NCBI RefSeq assembly: GCF_039655865.1 | Contig: NZ_JBBYXL010000008.1 | Span: forward strand, 248,001 to 312,000 | DNA from: Prosthecobacter sp. SYSU 5D2 | GTDB lineage: Bacteria; Verrucomicrobiota; Verrucomicrobiia; Verrucomicrobiales; Verrucomicrobiaceae | Length of the DNA: 64,000 nucleotides | Reading direction: 5' to 3' | In this document: positions 33,085 through 42,518 of the stretch, in pieces | Layout of the letters: the number at the start of each line of letters is the position of its first letter | How positions within the stretch are numbered: position 1 is the first letter of the stretch | Program-made: the position numbers and the translations under genes | The notes under the pieces: generated by a model | What the model was told of the DNA's origin: nothing | The model's input: only the letters and a program-made list of their open reading frames with translations | Database searches by the model: none

Positions 33085-33180
33085 GGGGGGTCTGTTTTCC
33101 AGCAGCAAGCTGCGTCTCATGCTCTGGCAACGGGCTTCCAAACACAGTCTTTCCCCAGCAGGCTGATCCTGGCTGCATTG

Positions 33181-33252
33181 AGAGCTTGCGGCTGAACGGG
33201 GGATCAAGCTGAGGCCGGTTTGCCGCAGCGTTTTCTGCACGGCAGTCTGGCC
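33181..33252 (-). pseudogene. Decayed fragment of a DUF1592/DUF1585 gene
   Basis: This stretch aligns with 34169-34240, the end of the nearby DUF1592-type gene. Shared blocks include GAGCTTGCGGCTGAAC and TCAAGCT, with substitutions and small indels between them. Read on the minus strand it still yields a PQLDPPFSRKL-like peptide against AQLDHQFSRKL in the fuller copy. No open gene surrounds it, so it is a remnant of a second copy. Confidence 0.6.
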
Positions 33253-33284
33253 AATCTGGACTGGCTCCTGGTATATACCCGCTG

Positions 33285-33950
33285 ATGTTTAAACGACTGT
33301 CCAAACTCCGCCGCTTTCTCCTGGCTTGCTGCCTGCTTTTTGGCCTCTGGTTTTTCATTCCGCGCCAGGCGAACATGGAGGACTTCGATCCGGCTCGCAT
33401 GGGCAGGCTGGAGTCCGACATGTGGCGGCATTATTATGACAAAAGTTATGCGCGCATGGCGGGTGCGCTTTTCCTCGCCTCCCACGGCCAGTATGGGTTC
33501 TCACCCTGGGACAGTCTGCGCATGGCGTGGCACGCCGCCCAGGCCGCCCGCCGGACGCAGCCCACCCAGCCGCGTGCGCAGGCCTTCGCCGTGGGCATTC
33601 CGCCATTAACGGAATATTACCGGATCATCCAAAAAGCCACCGGTGCCGCCTGGCAACCGGAGGATCTGGCCCCCATGGAGCTGGAGTGGTGGGTGCAGCG
33701 CCGGGAAAACGCCACCTGGCAGCAGTATGGCGAGACCATCGCCCGCCTCACCGCCAGGGCGTACGATGCGCCCCTGGAGCGCGTCCGCCCCGCCTGCCTG
33801 CTGCGCGCTGAGATGATGGACTACCGCGACCAGCGCCGGAATGGACTCATGACCGCCGAAGACTGGCAGCACATCACCACGGAGCTGGGAAAATCCTGGG
33901 CGCTGCTCAAAACCGCTGTGACGCCCCAGCCTGCACGGCGTGATCCATGA
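33285..33950 (+). CDS. Small membrane-anchored protein of unknown function
   Basis: 221 aa. Residues 1-30 are basic then hydrophobic (KLRRFLLACCLLFGLWFFIP), a membrane anchor or uncleaved signal. The rest is a helical, Trp/Arg/Ala-rich domain with YYDKSYARMAGALFLASHGQ and LEWWVQRRENATWQQYGE. No family is recognised. A similar layout of a short anchor and a helical domain with aromatic pairs is seen in uncharacterised PVC proteins. It converges with the frameshifted DUF1592 gene. Confidence 0.65.
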   Translation: MFKRLSKLRRFLLACCLLFGLWFFIPRQANMEDFDPARMGRLESDMWRHYYDKSYARMAGALFLASHGQYGFSPWDSLRMAWHAAQAARRTQPTQPRAQAFAVGIPPLTEYYRIIQKATGAAWQPEDLAPMELEWWVQRRENATWQQYGETIARLTARAYDAPLERVRPACLLRAEMMDYRDQRRNGLMTAEDWQHITTELGKSWALLKTAVTPQPARRDP

Positions 33951-33997
33951 GCAGCGGCGGCCTCGGGACATGACCAGCCTTTTTCACAGGCTCGAAA

Positions 33998-36900
33998 TCA
34001 GCGGTCCGCCACGACGGGTTCATTGCGGCGATGGAGGAACTGGCGGCTGGAGATGATTTTCAGCACGGCGGCGGAGAAGCGGCTGCCCTTTTGCTGAAGC
34101 GCTGACTGGATGTCGGCGAGCAGGCGTTTGTCACTCGGCAGGACCTGGCGGCCAAGGGCGTAACCCAGGAGCTTGCGGCTGAACTGGTGGTCAAGCTGGG
34201 CCTGGTTTTGCCGCAGGTAATCGCGCAGTCCGGCAAGGCCCTGGATGCGGGTGCCGTCCTTGAGCTCGCCGCTGTCATCAATGCGTGCGCCGGTATCGTC
34301 GCTGCTGCGATGACGGCCGATGGGGTCAAAGGTTTCCAAAGCGAAGCCGAGAGGGTCAATGCGGTCATGGCAGACGGCGCAGGCGGCATCGGCGCGATGC
34401 TGCATGAGGGCCTCGCGCAGGGAGGCCGGGTGGGTGGTCTCCTTCAGCTCCGGAATGTCCGGCGGAGGCGGGGGCGAGGAGAAACCCAGCACGATCTGAT
34501 AAAGGTAATCGCCCCGCAAAACGGGGCTGGTGCGGTGGGAGCGGGAGGTGCGGGTGAGGATGGCGCCCATGCCCAGGAGGCCGCCGCGATGATGGGAGGC
34601 GACCTTCACCTCACGCAGTTCGTTTCCCCGAATGTCCGGGATGCCATAGTGGCCGGCCAGGCGCTCATTTAGGAAGCTGTAGTCTGCGGCGATGATGTCG
34701 GTAACGGGCCGGTCCTCACGCACGATGCGGGTGAAAAATTCCACCACCTCCGCCTGCATGTCCGCGCGGAGTTCGGGCGTGAACTGGGGAAACTTTTCGG
34801 CATCCACAGCATCGTGTTTTTCGAAGCCGCTGAACTTCAGCCACTGGCCGGCAAACTCGCGCGCCAGGGCGGCTGACTTGGGGCTTTTGAGCAGACGTGT
34901 GGCCTGGGCTTCCAGGACTTCCGGCTGCAAAAGACTGCCATCGGCGGCGGTGGCGAGCAGCTCTGCATCAGGAATGGAGGACCAGAGAAAGTAGCTGAGA
35001 CGGGAGGCGACTTCGTGTGCGGAAAGGGCGATCTCGGCGGCCTGGCTGTCCGTCTGGGCGGGCAGGGTTTCGGCTTTGAAAAGGAAGTACGGGGAGACGA
35101 GCACGCGCACGAGGATCTCACGGGCGGCGGACTCGCGGTCCATCTCCTGGGCGCGGCAGCCGGAGTAAAGCTGGGCGAGCTTTTCCTTCTCGCTGTCTTC
35201 CAGAGGGCGGCGCCAGGCGCGGGCGGCAAAGTCCTGCACATGCTGCAGCAGTGCAGCGTCGTATTGGGCCTGCTGGCCGGGATTGAGATCTGTTGTGGCG
35301 ACGAGGTGCCAGTCCGTCCTCAGCGCGGCGAGATGCTGCCGGTCCTGCTCCCCCAAGAGCTGGCCGAGCTGGTCATCGTCAAAGTAATAGACGCCGATGC
35401 CGGGTGTCTGGCGGTGCATGTTTTCAGCGACGATTTGCAGCCTGCGCTCAGAGACATCGGCAAAGGCCTGCCCCAGGGAATTGAATTCGCCCATGGTGCG
35501 CTGGGCGGCCTGGGAGCCGCGTTTCCAGATGGTCAGCACACCGGGCATCACGCGGGTGACATCGCGCGGCACATCCGTGGTGAGGGTCCACTGGATGGTG
35601 GCTTCCTCCACCTCAGGGTTTTCCATATCCAGGCGGGTGTCCACGACGATGGATTCCGCGCCTTCAGGCAGTGGCAGGGTGCAGACGGTGGGAGCGGCAA
35701 AGGCGAGCACGTGCGGCTCTATTTCCCGTCCCGGCTGAGGGTGTTGTCCATACCCGGCGCGGACGCTTTCCAGCTCCTGGATGCGGGCATGGAGGGTGCT
35801 CAAATCTGGCGGTGGCGGAGTGGTGGCGGCCTGCGCTTTCAGCTCTCCAAGCTTTTGGTTAGTCCAATCGAAGTAGCTGTGCTTCTGGCCGCCGACGGTG
35901 ACTTCGATGTGGTTGATGAGGGCGATGTCGCCTTTGTTCCCATCCGCGACATCGCCGAAGCAGAGATGCACGTGGGACTTGCCGTGCACATCCGCCCGCA
36001 TGGGATAGGGAATGACGCCGTCGCTGTCCTGCTGCCAGCGCTGGACGCCTTCGCCAGGGCGCTTGGGATCATTCCAGGAGAGCAGGCCAGCCTCGATGAC
36101 CTTGATGCGCTCGATGGCGGTTTTTTCATCCGCAGGCAGCTCGCGCCAGGCGACGCGGGTGAGATCCAGGAAGCGTGATTTGGGCTCGGTGTTGTTCAGG
36201 TGACGCCACCAGTTAAAGAGGAAGTGGACGCTGAGGCCCATGTCCTTGGCGAGCTGCTCGCGCGGGATCTGGTGATGGCGGTGCTTCCAGCAGGCGAGCA
36301 TGTAATCCGCCTGGCGCATGGGCTCAAAGTCCTTGGGCAGATGCGGCGCGGCCTTCTGCTGATACCAGATGTATAGCGCCTGCTGGGCATGGGCCTGGAT
36401 CTGGTCCGAGCCGCGCAGGCCGATGCGCGTGGGATGAAAGGCGATGCCGGTGCCGGGAAGGATGGTGGCGTGATCCGCGACCTTGCGTGCGGCAGTGAGG
36501 TATTTGTCAAGCTGGGACGGATTAACAAAAGTGTATCACCCGTGTTGGCGAACCCTTCGCCACCGCCGCCATCGGGCTGGAACTCCCCGGCCAGGCGCAG
36601 GTCCTGGCCGGTGAGATCACGCAGGCTGTTGTCGTATTCGGCATTGGTGAGCCTGCGCATGGTGACCGGCCCTGGGTCGCCGGAGCGGGCCTCGGCCAGC
36701 GCATCCAGGGAATGCCGCACCCAGCCGGTGATGTACTTCCTCTCCGTGTCATTTAGCGGGGTGGCTTTTTTCGGCGGCATGTCTCCTGCCTCGATGGTGT
36801 CCAGGACCTTGCCCCACAGGTCAAACTCCACTTCCAGATCAGGATCTGCGGCGAATTTTTGGAGATCCACGCCGCCCTTGGTTTTCTCGCCGCCATGGCA

Positions 36901-37014
36901 GGAATAGCAGCGCTCCGCCAGGACGGGTTCGACCGCCGCCCAGTCTGCAGGGCCGCCCAAGAGCGGGCTGGCAACAAGGCTGGCGATGAGGAACAGCGAA
37001 GGCAGGGAGGTCAT
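33998..37014 (-). pseudogene. Cytochrome-c / DUF1587-DUF1592-DUF1588-DUF1585 protein, frameshifted
   Basis: Two overlapping frames make one protein. The 5' part (37014 down to about 36530) has a signal peptide (SLFLIASLVASPLLGG), a haem motif CYSCHGGEKTKGG, and DUF1587 (MRRLTNAEYDNSLRDLTGQD). The 3' part, to 33998, holds DUF1592, DUF1588 (PVLRGDYLYQIVLGFSSPPPPP) and DUF1585 (LLGYALGRQVLPSDKRLLADI). The switch falls at the run of four A (plus strand, 36527-36530). Adding one base there restores GDTL-F-VNPSQLDKYLTAARKV, which fits the family. It is either a real inactivating deletion or a base-calling error in a homopolymer. These proteins are exported and widespread in Planctomycetes and Verrucomicrobia; their chemistry is unsettled. 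Confidence 0.85.
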
Positions 37015-37082
37015 TGGCGATTTGACAGGGCGATGACATTACGTGGATAACCAGGGCATTCCAACAAAGTCGTAGCCCTGGT

Positions 37083-37586
37083 TTGTGTGACGTGGCACCA
37101 GTCACAAGAGATTCAGATAACCTTTCGGAAAGCAGTTTAGTGGGGCTGTCAGAGGAAGGTCAACGGGCACTGCTTATTTTTCCCAAAACCCTGCGCGGTT
37201 TTGCAGGCAAAAGGGTGGTGGGCATCAACTATGACCTTTTGCACCAGGAAGAGGCCGCCGAGCCCGAAGCACCTGCGCCCCCACGCCCGGCAAGGCAGAA
37301 ATTAAGGCTCGTCAAAAAGCCGGTGCCTAAACCCGGTGAGAAAGCCCAGGAACCGAAGCAAGCCGATAAGGTGAAAGCAACGCCCAAGGCCAAGGCGAAG
37401 CCGAAGCCAAAAGCATAGACACAGGCAAAAGACACACCGGGCAAACGCAGTCCGGGAAGAAAGGATCCTCGTGTTTTGATCAAGCAGGCCATGACTCAGC
37501 TCAGCCAGGGAAAGGAGGTGGCGGCTTACCAGACGTTGGAAATGGCCCTGGAGTCATGGCCAAAGAAGGTGGCCGACAGACAATAA
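37083..37586 (+). pseudogene. Possible small gene interrupted by an in-frame TAG
   Basis: From a TTG at 37083 the frame runs 111 codons to a TAG at 37416. The first part reads RALLIFPKTLRGFAGKRVVGINYDLL, then a Lys/Pro/Ala-rich tail. The same frame stays open after the TAG for 55 more codons and reads like protein (RKDPRVLIKQAMTQLSQGKE, then a helical end AAYQTLEMALESWPKK) before TAA at 37584. No good ATG exists upstream, so the 5' end may be missing too. I interpret it as a decayed gene; a short real gene ending at the TAG is the alternative. Family unknown. Confidence 0.4.
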
Positions 37587-37626
37587 CGCTGTCATTACCG
37601 AGGGTAGGCCGCCTGCAAAGCCCGCT

Positions 37627-37725
37627 TCACTCCCCTGTCCGCGCGGTGAGCTGGGGAGGGAGGAATTCGCGGATAAAGGTTTTCATTTCCTCCAGGCTGC
37701 TCAGCCCGGCAAAGGCATCTCCACT
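37627..37725 (-). pseudogene. Detached 3' fragment of an exosortase/EpsI-like gene
   Basis: Minus-strand reading gives LSSLEEMKTFIREFLPPQ, then LTARTGE and stop, nearly the same as the end of the exosortase at 38885 ([18 protein letters not shown], then LTTRAGE). The DNA similarity covers roughly 100 bases including the stop. Nothing upstream continues the gene. It is a leftover of a duplicated or replaced EpsI-type gene, with a metallopeptidase gene now lying between the two copies. Confidence 0.7.
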
Positions 37726-37826
37726 GTCTGGCGGAGACCGCCGCCTTGATGGACCTGCTCCAGAGTGCCGACTGCATGTGGGTGATCCTCTGGCCCGCTT
37801 GGTTGCGGGCTGGCTGATGATTCAGC

Positions 37827-38771
37827 CTACGTTCCCCACAACCTGGCAAGAAGGGAAAACACCTCGGGGTCGTGCTTCTCCAGCTCCGCCCGGTTAAAAG
37901 GAAACATGTCGTTGCGCGAAAAGTACGCTTCCGTGGTTTCAGCGAAGTATTCCTGCGGATTCACCAACGCATACGCGCGCTTCATGTTGCTGCGCCCTTC
38001 GCTATCCCTGACCTCCACCCGCTCATACTTGCCGCTGGCTTTAGCTTGTTGATAGGCGCTTTTGACCTCCCGATTGCCAAAGCCCATCGGCAGTACGCGG
38101 AAGTGGTAGGCATGAGCCAGCTCATGCAGGGCAAAGTTGGGCATCCGGCGTGTCTCCGCCTCGAAGATCCGCACATTGGTCAACTCCACTCCCTGGGCCA
38201 TTGCGGCATCGCGGCCGTTGTCGGCCAGCCAGCGGGCGTCAGGATGAAATTCAGCCTTGGGTGCCACACCCGGATACTCGGGGTTCATCCACAGAACGAC
38301 CTTCTGCAGTTCAGTCACTGCTTTGGGTGGAACCACGCGCACGATCTTGTCCAGCTGGTCTCGCAACAGCTGGAGCGCCTTTTCGAGCGCGGGCGCGTCC
38401 TGTTCGATCAGTTTCGTATTCACCTGCACTCTCCAGCCTGCGAGGAGGCGCTCCTCATGCGTGTCTGGTCCCGCTGAATTTTTAGAGGCCGGATGATAGT
38501 GAAAAGTCTGGAGTGCGACGCTGCTGACGACCTCAGTTTCCTTGGCTCCATCCACAATGACAAAGCGGTGTCCGATGGTGGTCAAGATCATGTGATCCTT
38601 GCCCGGCGCGACCTTGCCATTTGAAGCGCGGTGCCCGTCGGGGGCAATCCAGAATATCTCTATGGAGTCTGACCCCTTGTTGAAGATATGAAGCCTAGTC
38701 TCAGCCACGGCCTGCGCTGAAAGTGAAAAGAACAGCAGGGCAAAAGAGAAGAAGACCATTTTCATGTTCAC
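37827..38771 (-). CDS. Secreted zinc metallopeptidase-like protein with VHL-like N-terminal domain
   Basis: 314 aa. The signal peptide is MVFFSFALLFFSLSAQAVA. Residues ~25-75 (RLHIFNKGSDSIEIFWI ... GKVAPGKDHMILTTIGHRF) resemble the VHL beta domain found at the N-terminus of some bacterial secreted proteins. The zinc site is HELAHAYH at 216-223, with a downstream EYFAETTEAYF where the third ligand (a Glu or a further residue) would lie. The fold of the C-terminal half is that of gluzincin-type peptidases, but the substrate is unknown. It sits between a detached EpsI fragment and the exosortase gene. Confidence 0.8.
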   Translation of the reverse strand: MNMKMVFFSFALLFFSLSAQAVAETRLHIFNKGSDSIEIFWIAPDGHRASNGKVAPGKDHMILTTIGHRFVIVDGAKETEVVSSVALQTFHYHPASKNSAGPDTHEERLLAGWRVQVNTKLIEQDAPALEKALQLLRDQLDKIVRVVPPKAVTELQKVVLWMNPEYPGVAPKAEFHPDARWLADNGRDAAMAQGVELTNVRIFEAETRRMPNFALHELAHAYHFRVLPMGFGNREVKSAYQQAKASGKYERVEVRDSEGRSNMKRAYALVNPQEYFAETTEAYFSRNDMFPFNRAELEKHDPEVFSLLARLWGT

Positions 38772-38884
38772 AGGATTGTCGCCCGGAGCGCGCTGGCGTC
38801 CAGACCGGAATTAGACCTGACGCTGGTCAGGAGGCAGGCTCGCCTGTCGGCAGCGCCAGGATCCGGCAGGTCATCCAGCCCGCT

Positions 38885-40627
38885 TCACTCCCCTGCCCGC
38901 GTGGTGAGCTGGGGCGGGAGGAATACGCGGATGAAGGTCTTCATGTCTTCCAGGACACTAAGCTCAGCATAGGGATCTTCCATGCCCAAAGGCTGTTCTT
39001 TCATGGGGCCAAAGAAGGAGACGAGTGCCCAGCGGTGGTCGCGGTCGTTCAGGAGGGCATCGCGGTAGGACTTGGCCACATGCCCGTCAAAGGAGGCGGC
39101 GGTCACACCGGCAGAGCCAAGATACCAGTAGATGTTCAGGGCGCGGGTGCGGGTGACCTGGCCGCTGGCGTTCTGCACATCCCGGTGCATGCGCAGCAGA
39201 GTGGCCTCCACCGGAGTGGGGAGGCCGCATTCCACCTCCACGAGAGTCTTGCTGGTGATGACCCAGCCCTGGCCGGGGAGACAGACCTGCGGCTCATGCA
39301 GGGAGCGTTTTTCCGCACCGCTGAGCACCAGGGAGGCGAGCACGGCGCGGTCCTTGGTGAAATAAAAACGGCGACCGATCTCCACGCCCTCGTTCAGCAC
39401 CTGGCGCTCCTTGGCCATCATGGGCATGTCCTGGCTGTCATAGTCGCCCAGCCGCTCCGGCAGGTCCAGGACCACGGGTGGCTCTCCCACGCGGTAGGTG
39501 GTGTCCGTCAGGGCGCAGAAGGCCAGGCCGCCGCCGCAGATGAGCATGGCCACCGTCAGGGGCAGCCACGGGCTCTTCGGCTGCACAGTCGGGCCCGCCT
39601 CCACAGGACCGGAGGCGCGGGCGCGCCGGGCCTGCCATTTCTCCAGCAGGGTGGCGATGACAAACATGCCTGCCAGGGCCACGCCGAAGACGGCAAAACC
39701 GGCCAGGGTGTGAAAGGCGCTCATTTCCTGCTGCCCGTCAATGTTCCGCCCCACGGCGAAGTCCACACCGAACCACCGGCTGCCGAGCGTGAGCAGGATC
39801 ATGCGGACAAAATTCCCCAAGACCGCCAGCGGAATGGCACTGGCAAACAGGATGGCACGTGGCAGCCAGGCCTTCAGCGACAGCCAGCCATACAGCGCGC
39901 TGATCATCATCAGAGAGAACAGCGAGCGGATGCCGCTGCACGGCTCCTCCACATCCAGCTTGAAGAGAGCGCCCTGCTCCAGTCCACGGGCGGCATCCGC
40001 AGCGGAGTGCAGACCGGTGCCGTCGCGGATCACATCCATGCCCACCAGGTTCAAAAAACCGGAGGAGGCCTTCGCCGTCAGGATGCGCAGAGGAAAGGCC
40101 AGCCGCGTCTCCAGCGGGATCATAGGCCACATGAAGACCAGGAACATCCAGGGAAAAATGAGCCACTTCAGCCAGTGCACGCCGCCCAGCATGAGGATGA
40201 GGCCGAGGCTGACGAGCTGCACGGCCATGAATCCGGGATAACCCGTATCCACTTTGTATCCGGCCCAGTAAACAAACATGCCCAGCACCAGCAGCGGCGC
40301 GCCCAGCCAGGAGGCACGCAGCGGCAGTTTCTTCAGGTCCGCACGCATCCGCCACACCAGCCAGACCACGATGGGGGCGACAAAGAGACAATAGACCCAT
40401 TCGGAATCCACCTGGGCTTTTTTGACGATGCCCATGAAAATGCTGGACCGCCCGGCGAATTCCCAGTGCTGATAGGGCCAGAAAATGGCCAGGATCAGCA
40501 GCATCAGCCCGCCCGCTCCCCAGACGATCAGGTTGGTTCTCGAATTCGGGGCGGCAGGCGCTGGGGGGGCTTCACTCATGGGCGATGGGCGGAAGGCAGG
40601 AATCATGCCTGCCACGGGGTGAGACAT
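38885..40627 (-). CDS. Exosortase fused to EpsI domain
   Basis: 580 aa. The N-terminal half is a polytopic exosortase: catalytic cysteine C230 in [14 protein letters not shown], arginine R275 in [14 protein letters not shown], and histidine H306 in FHTLAGF. The C-terminal half (~355-580) is the EpsI-type domain with [12 protein letters not shown]. Exosortases cut and anchor proteins with C-terminal PEP-type sorting signals, commonly with exopolysaccharide export. I see no protein with such a signal in this window. The first ATG (40627) or Met17 could be the start. It is divergent from a coiled-coil membrane protein gene, 54 bases away. Confidence 0.92.
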   Translation of the reverse strand: MSHPVAGMIPAFRPSPMSEAPPAPAAPNSRTNLIVWGAGGLMLLILAIFWPYQHWEFAGRSSIFMGIVKKAQVDSEWVYCLFVAPIVVWLVWRMRADLKKLPLRASWLGAPLLVLGMFVYWAGYKVDTGYPGFMAVQLVSLGLILMLGGVHWLKWLIFPWMFLVFMWPMIPLETRLAFPLRILTAKASSGFLNLVGMDVIRDGTGLHSAADAARGLEQGALFKLDVEEPCSGIRSLFSLMMISALYGWLSLKAWLPRAILFASAIPLAVLGNFVRMILLTLGSRWFGVDFAVGRNIDGQQEMSAFHTLAGFAVFGVALAGMFVIATLLEKWQARRARASGPVEAGPTVQPKSPWLPLTVAMLICGGGLAFCALTDTTYRVGEPPVVLDLPERLGDYDSQDMPMMAKERQVLNEGVEIGRRFYFTKDRAVLASLVLSGAEKRSLHEPQVCLPGQGWVITSKTLVEVECGLPTPVEATLLRMHRDVQNASGQVTRTRALNIYWYLGSAGVTAASFDGHVAKSYRDALLNDRDHRWALVSFFGPMKEQPLGMEDPYAELSVLEDMKTFIRVFLPPQLTTRAGE

Positions 40628-40681
40628 CTGTCCACGTTCACAGGCTGGAAATTATTTGAGATTGCGCTTAATTCCCCCCAC

Positions 40682-41746
40682 ATGGCTGATCATCCTCGCT
40701 CCACCCCCTCGCGCAAGCCCCTTTTGCAAGACGCCCCTCCCGCCCCTGAAACCGTGGCCACGCAGTCCCGTGTCCTGGTAACCGGCAGCCGCGCCACCAA
40801 GCAGGAAGCTGCGCCCGTGGTGAAAAGTGCCTCCTGGAAACCGGTGGTCGCCGGACTGGTGGTGCAGGCAGTGGTGCTCGGTGCTGCGCTGGCTTGGGGG
40901 GCGAATTATTTGCGCCAGCATACAACCGCCTCCGGCACCAGCGGTGGCACCGGGAGCAGCCCTTCCTTGGAAAACGCCCTGGAGCGGACTAATGCCCAGA
41001 TCTCCGCCCTGCAGCGCCAGCTGGATGCGCAGGATGCCGAGCGCAGCAAGACCCAAGGCCGCCTGCAAGAGATGGCGGACCGCATGGCGCTGGTGATCCA
41101 GCAGTCCTCCTACTCGCCCTCCGCCGAAAAGCCGCGGGCGACGAGTGACGATGCCTCCCAGGTGGCGGCCATGCTGCCCAGCGTGACCCCGGCCACCGGG
41201 GAACTGATTTTGATCAAGGAGCGCAACCGCCTGACCTCCTATGCCGACAAGGCCATCGCCACCGGCAGCCGGCAGTCGCTGCAGGCCCTGGTGGAAGCCA
41301 TGATGGACCCGGAAATGCAGCACCTGATCCATGCCGCCCAGGCCGAGTTCAAGCGCGTGCAGGCGTATTATGACATGGGCATCGGCATTGACCCCGGCTA
41401 CACCCTGCCCGTGCGGGAGCTTTTCAAAGACAGCACGGCCGCCCGAGAGGCGGACCTGACCCCGGCCCAGCTGCACGGCGTGCTCCAGGACCCCAAACTG
41501 CCCTGGGAAGCCCGCCTGCGCGCCGCCTTTCTCCTGCGCTCCAGCACGGATCCTGAGACGAACAACCTGCTGCTGAAGTCGCTCAAGGAAGACTCCATCC
41601 TGGATGTCGCCAAGCAGGCCCAGATCACCTTTGAAAACCGCGTCGGCCGCAAATTTCGCCTCTTTGACATCCCCGCCATCGAGGCCTGGTGGCAGGCCCA
41701 GGGCGGTGAAAAACCGGCGGTGAAGATGCTGGATCCAGAGAAGTGA
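40682..41746 (+). CDS. Membrane-anchored coiled-coil protein with HEAT-like C-terminus
   Basis: 354 aa from the ATG at 40682; the open frame starts far upstream only because the opposite strand is coding. A cytoplasmic Pro/Arg-rich N-terminus is followed by one membrane helix (PVVAGLVVQAVVLGAALAW, ~58-78), then a Ser/Gly linker and a coiled coil (LENALERTNAQISALQRQLD). The C-terminal domain has HEAT-like helices (WEARLRAAFLLRSSTD, NNLLLKSLKEDSILDVAKQA). It is divergent from the exosortase gene, so they may share regulation. Function unknown. Confidence 0.75.
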   Translation: MADHPRSTPSRKPLLQDAPPAPETVATQSRVLVTGSRATKQEAAPVVKSASWKPVVAGLVVQAVVLGAALAWGANYLRQHTTASGTSGGTGSSPSLENALERTNAQISALQRQLDAQDAERSKTQGRLQEMADRMALVIQQSSYSPSAEKPRATSDDASQVAAMLPSVTPATGELILIKERNRLTSYADKAIATGSRQSLQALVEAMMDPEMQHLIHAAQAEFKRVQAYYDMGIGIDPGYTLPVRELFKDSTAAREADLTPAQLHGVLQDPKLPWEARLRAAFLLRSSTDPETNNLLLKSLKEDSILDVAKQAQITFENRVGRKFRLFDIPAIEAWWQAQGGEKPAVKMLDPEK

Positions 41747-41774
41747 GAGGGGCAGGCAAGCTCGCCAGGCTGTC

Positions 41775-42440
41775 TTATTGCATCGCTGGCAGATCCGGCG
41801 GCTTGGGGGCTGCGGGGGGCTCTTTTTTGCCGCGCAGCATGAAGAAGAGCAGCAGAAGTCCGGCTACCAGCATCACGGCACTGACGACCAGGTTTGGCTC
41901 CCCGCCATCGGTGATGATGATGAAATCCGGTGCCAGGGAGAGGTCCAGTTTGGCCAGTTTTTCACGGGTCTTGCTGTCGGCATCAATGCCATACTGAACC
42001 AGTCCGGTGATCTGGCGCGTGGGGAAGAGGGCGGAGAGAAGATCTGGGGTGAGGTCGTCGGGTGACTTCATCGCGCCCAGGGTGTTCATCTGGGCGATCA
42101 GTCCAGGATCTTTCGTCTCCAGCAGCACCAGGGCAGGTTTTTCGGAGCGGTCTCCCACGGCCTCCACGGAAATGTAGAGCTCCTTGATCTCATCATTCAA
42201 GCGGGAGGTGGTGTAAGCACTGTTCAGGAGGTTGAGCTGGGCCTCGGACAGGCTCACCCATTCGGCGTCCGGGCGCTTTTCTTCATATTCTTTGAAGGTC
42301 ATCTTCAGAGGCTCCCGGTTTTTCAATGCCGTGTACAGGCCCTGCCCGCCACCCCAGATGAGTGCTATGGCAACAATGAATCCAAGGCAGCCTAAACTGA
42401 TAAAACCACGGCGGGAGGTCGGGAAGGTCGGGAATTTCAT
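41775..42440 (-). CDS. Two-helix membrane protein, unknown function
   Basis: 221 aa from the ATG at 42440 (MKFPTFPTSRRGF); an in-frame ATG at 42470 would add ten residues. One membrane helix is near the N-terminus (LGCLGFIVAIALIWGGGQGL) and one near the C-terminus (LVVSAVMLVAGLLLLFFML). The periplasmic part between them (~35-185) contains EWVSLSEAQLNLLNSAY and DEIKELYISVEAVGD. The layout resembles other uncharacterised bacterial membrane proteins with a soluble domain between two helices, but I recognise no family. Confidence 0.7.
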   Translation of the reverse strand: MKFPTFPTSRRGFISLGCLGFIVAIALIWGGGQGLYTALKNREPLKMTFKEYEEKRPDAEWVSLSEAQLNLLNSAYTTSRLNDEIKELYISVEAVGDRSEKPALVLLETKDPGLIAQMNTLGAMKSPDDLTPDLLSALFPTRQITGLVQYGIDADSKTREKLAKLDLSLAPDFIIITDGGEPNLVVSAVMLVAGLLLLFFMLRGKKEPPAAPKPPDLPAMQ

Positions 42441-42518
42441 GAGGAGCACTACTTCATGACATTTCAGCATTTACAGGCAAGATTTTTCTTGGCAAAAATC
42501 CGTAATCCCTGACCCGAC

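Larger units (their letters stand above)
32518..33284. other. 767-base stretch without a confident gene
   Basis: Several open frames exist but have shifting composition and no recognisable motif. Positions 32518-32830 show nothing clear. Positions 32940-33040 encode a Lys/Thr/Pro low-complexity string in one frame. A 15-base tandem duplication lies at 33030-33058 (AAAGACATGAAAGA twice). A strong hairpin lies at 33062-33084. Positions 33181-33252 are a decayed copy of the DUF1592 gene 3' end (listed separately). The region looks like degraded sequence rather than a functional locus. Confidence 0.5.

Noticed and set aside
36480..36560. Programmed frameshift in the DUF1592 gene
   Set aside because: No slippery heptamer plus stimulating structure is visible, and the family does not use frameshifting; a deletion or sequencing error fits better.
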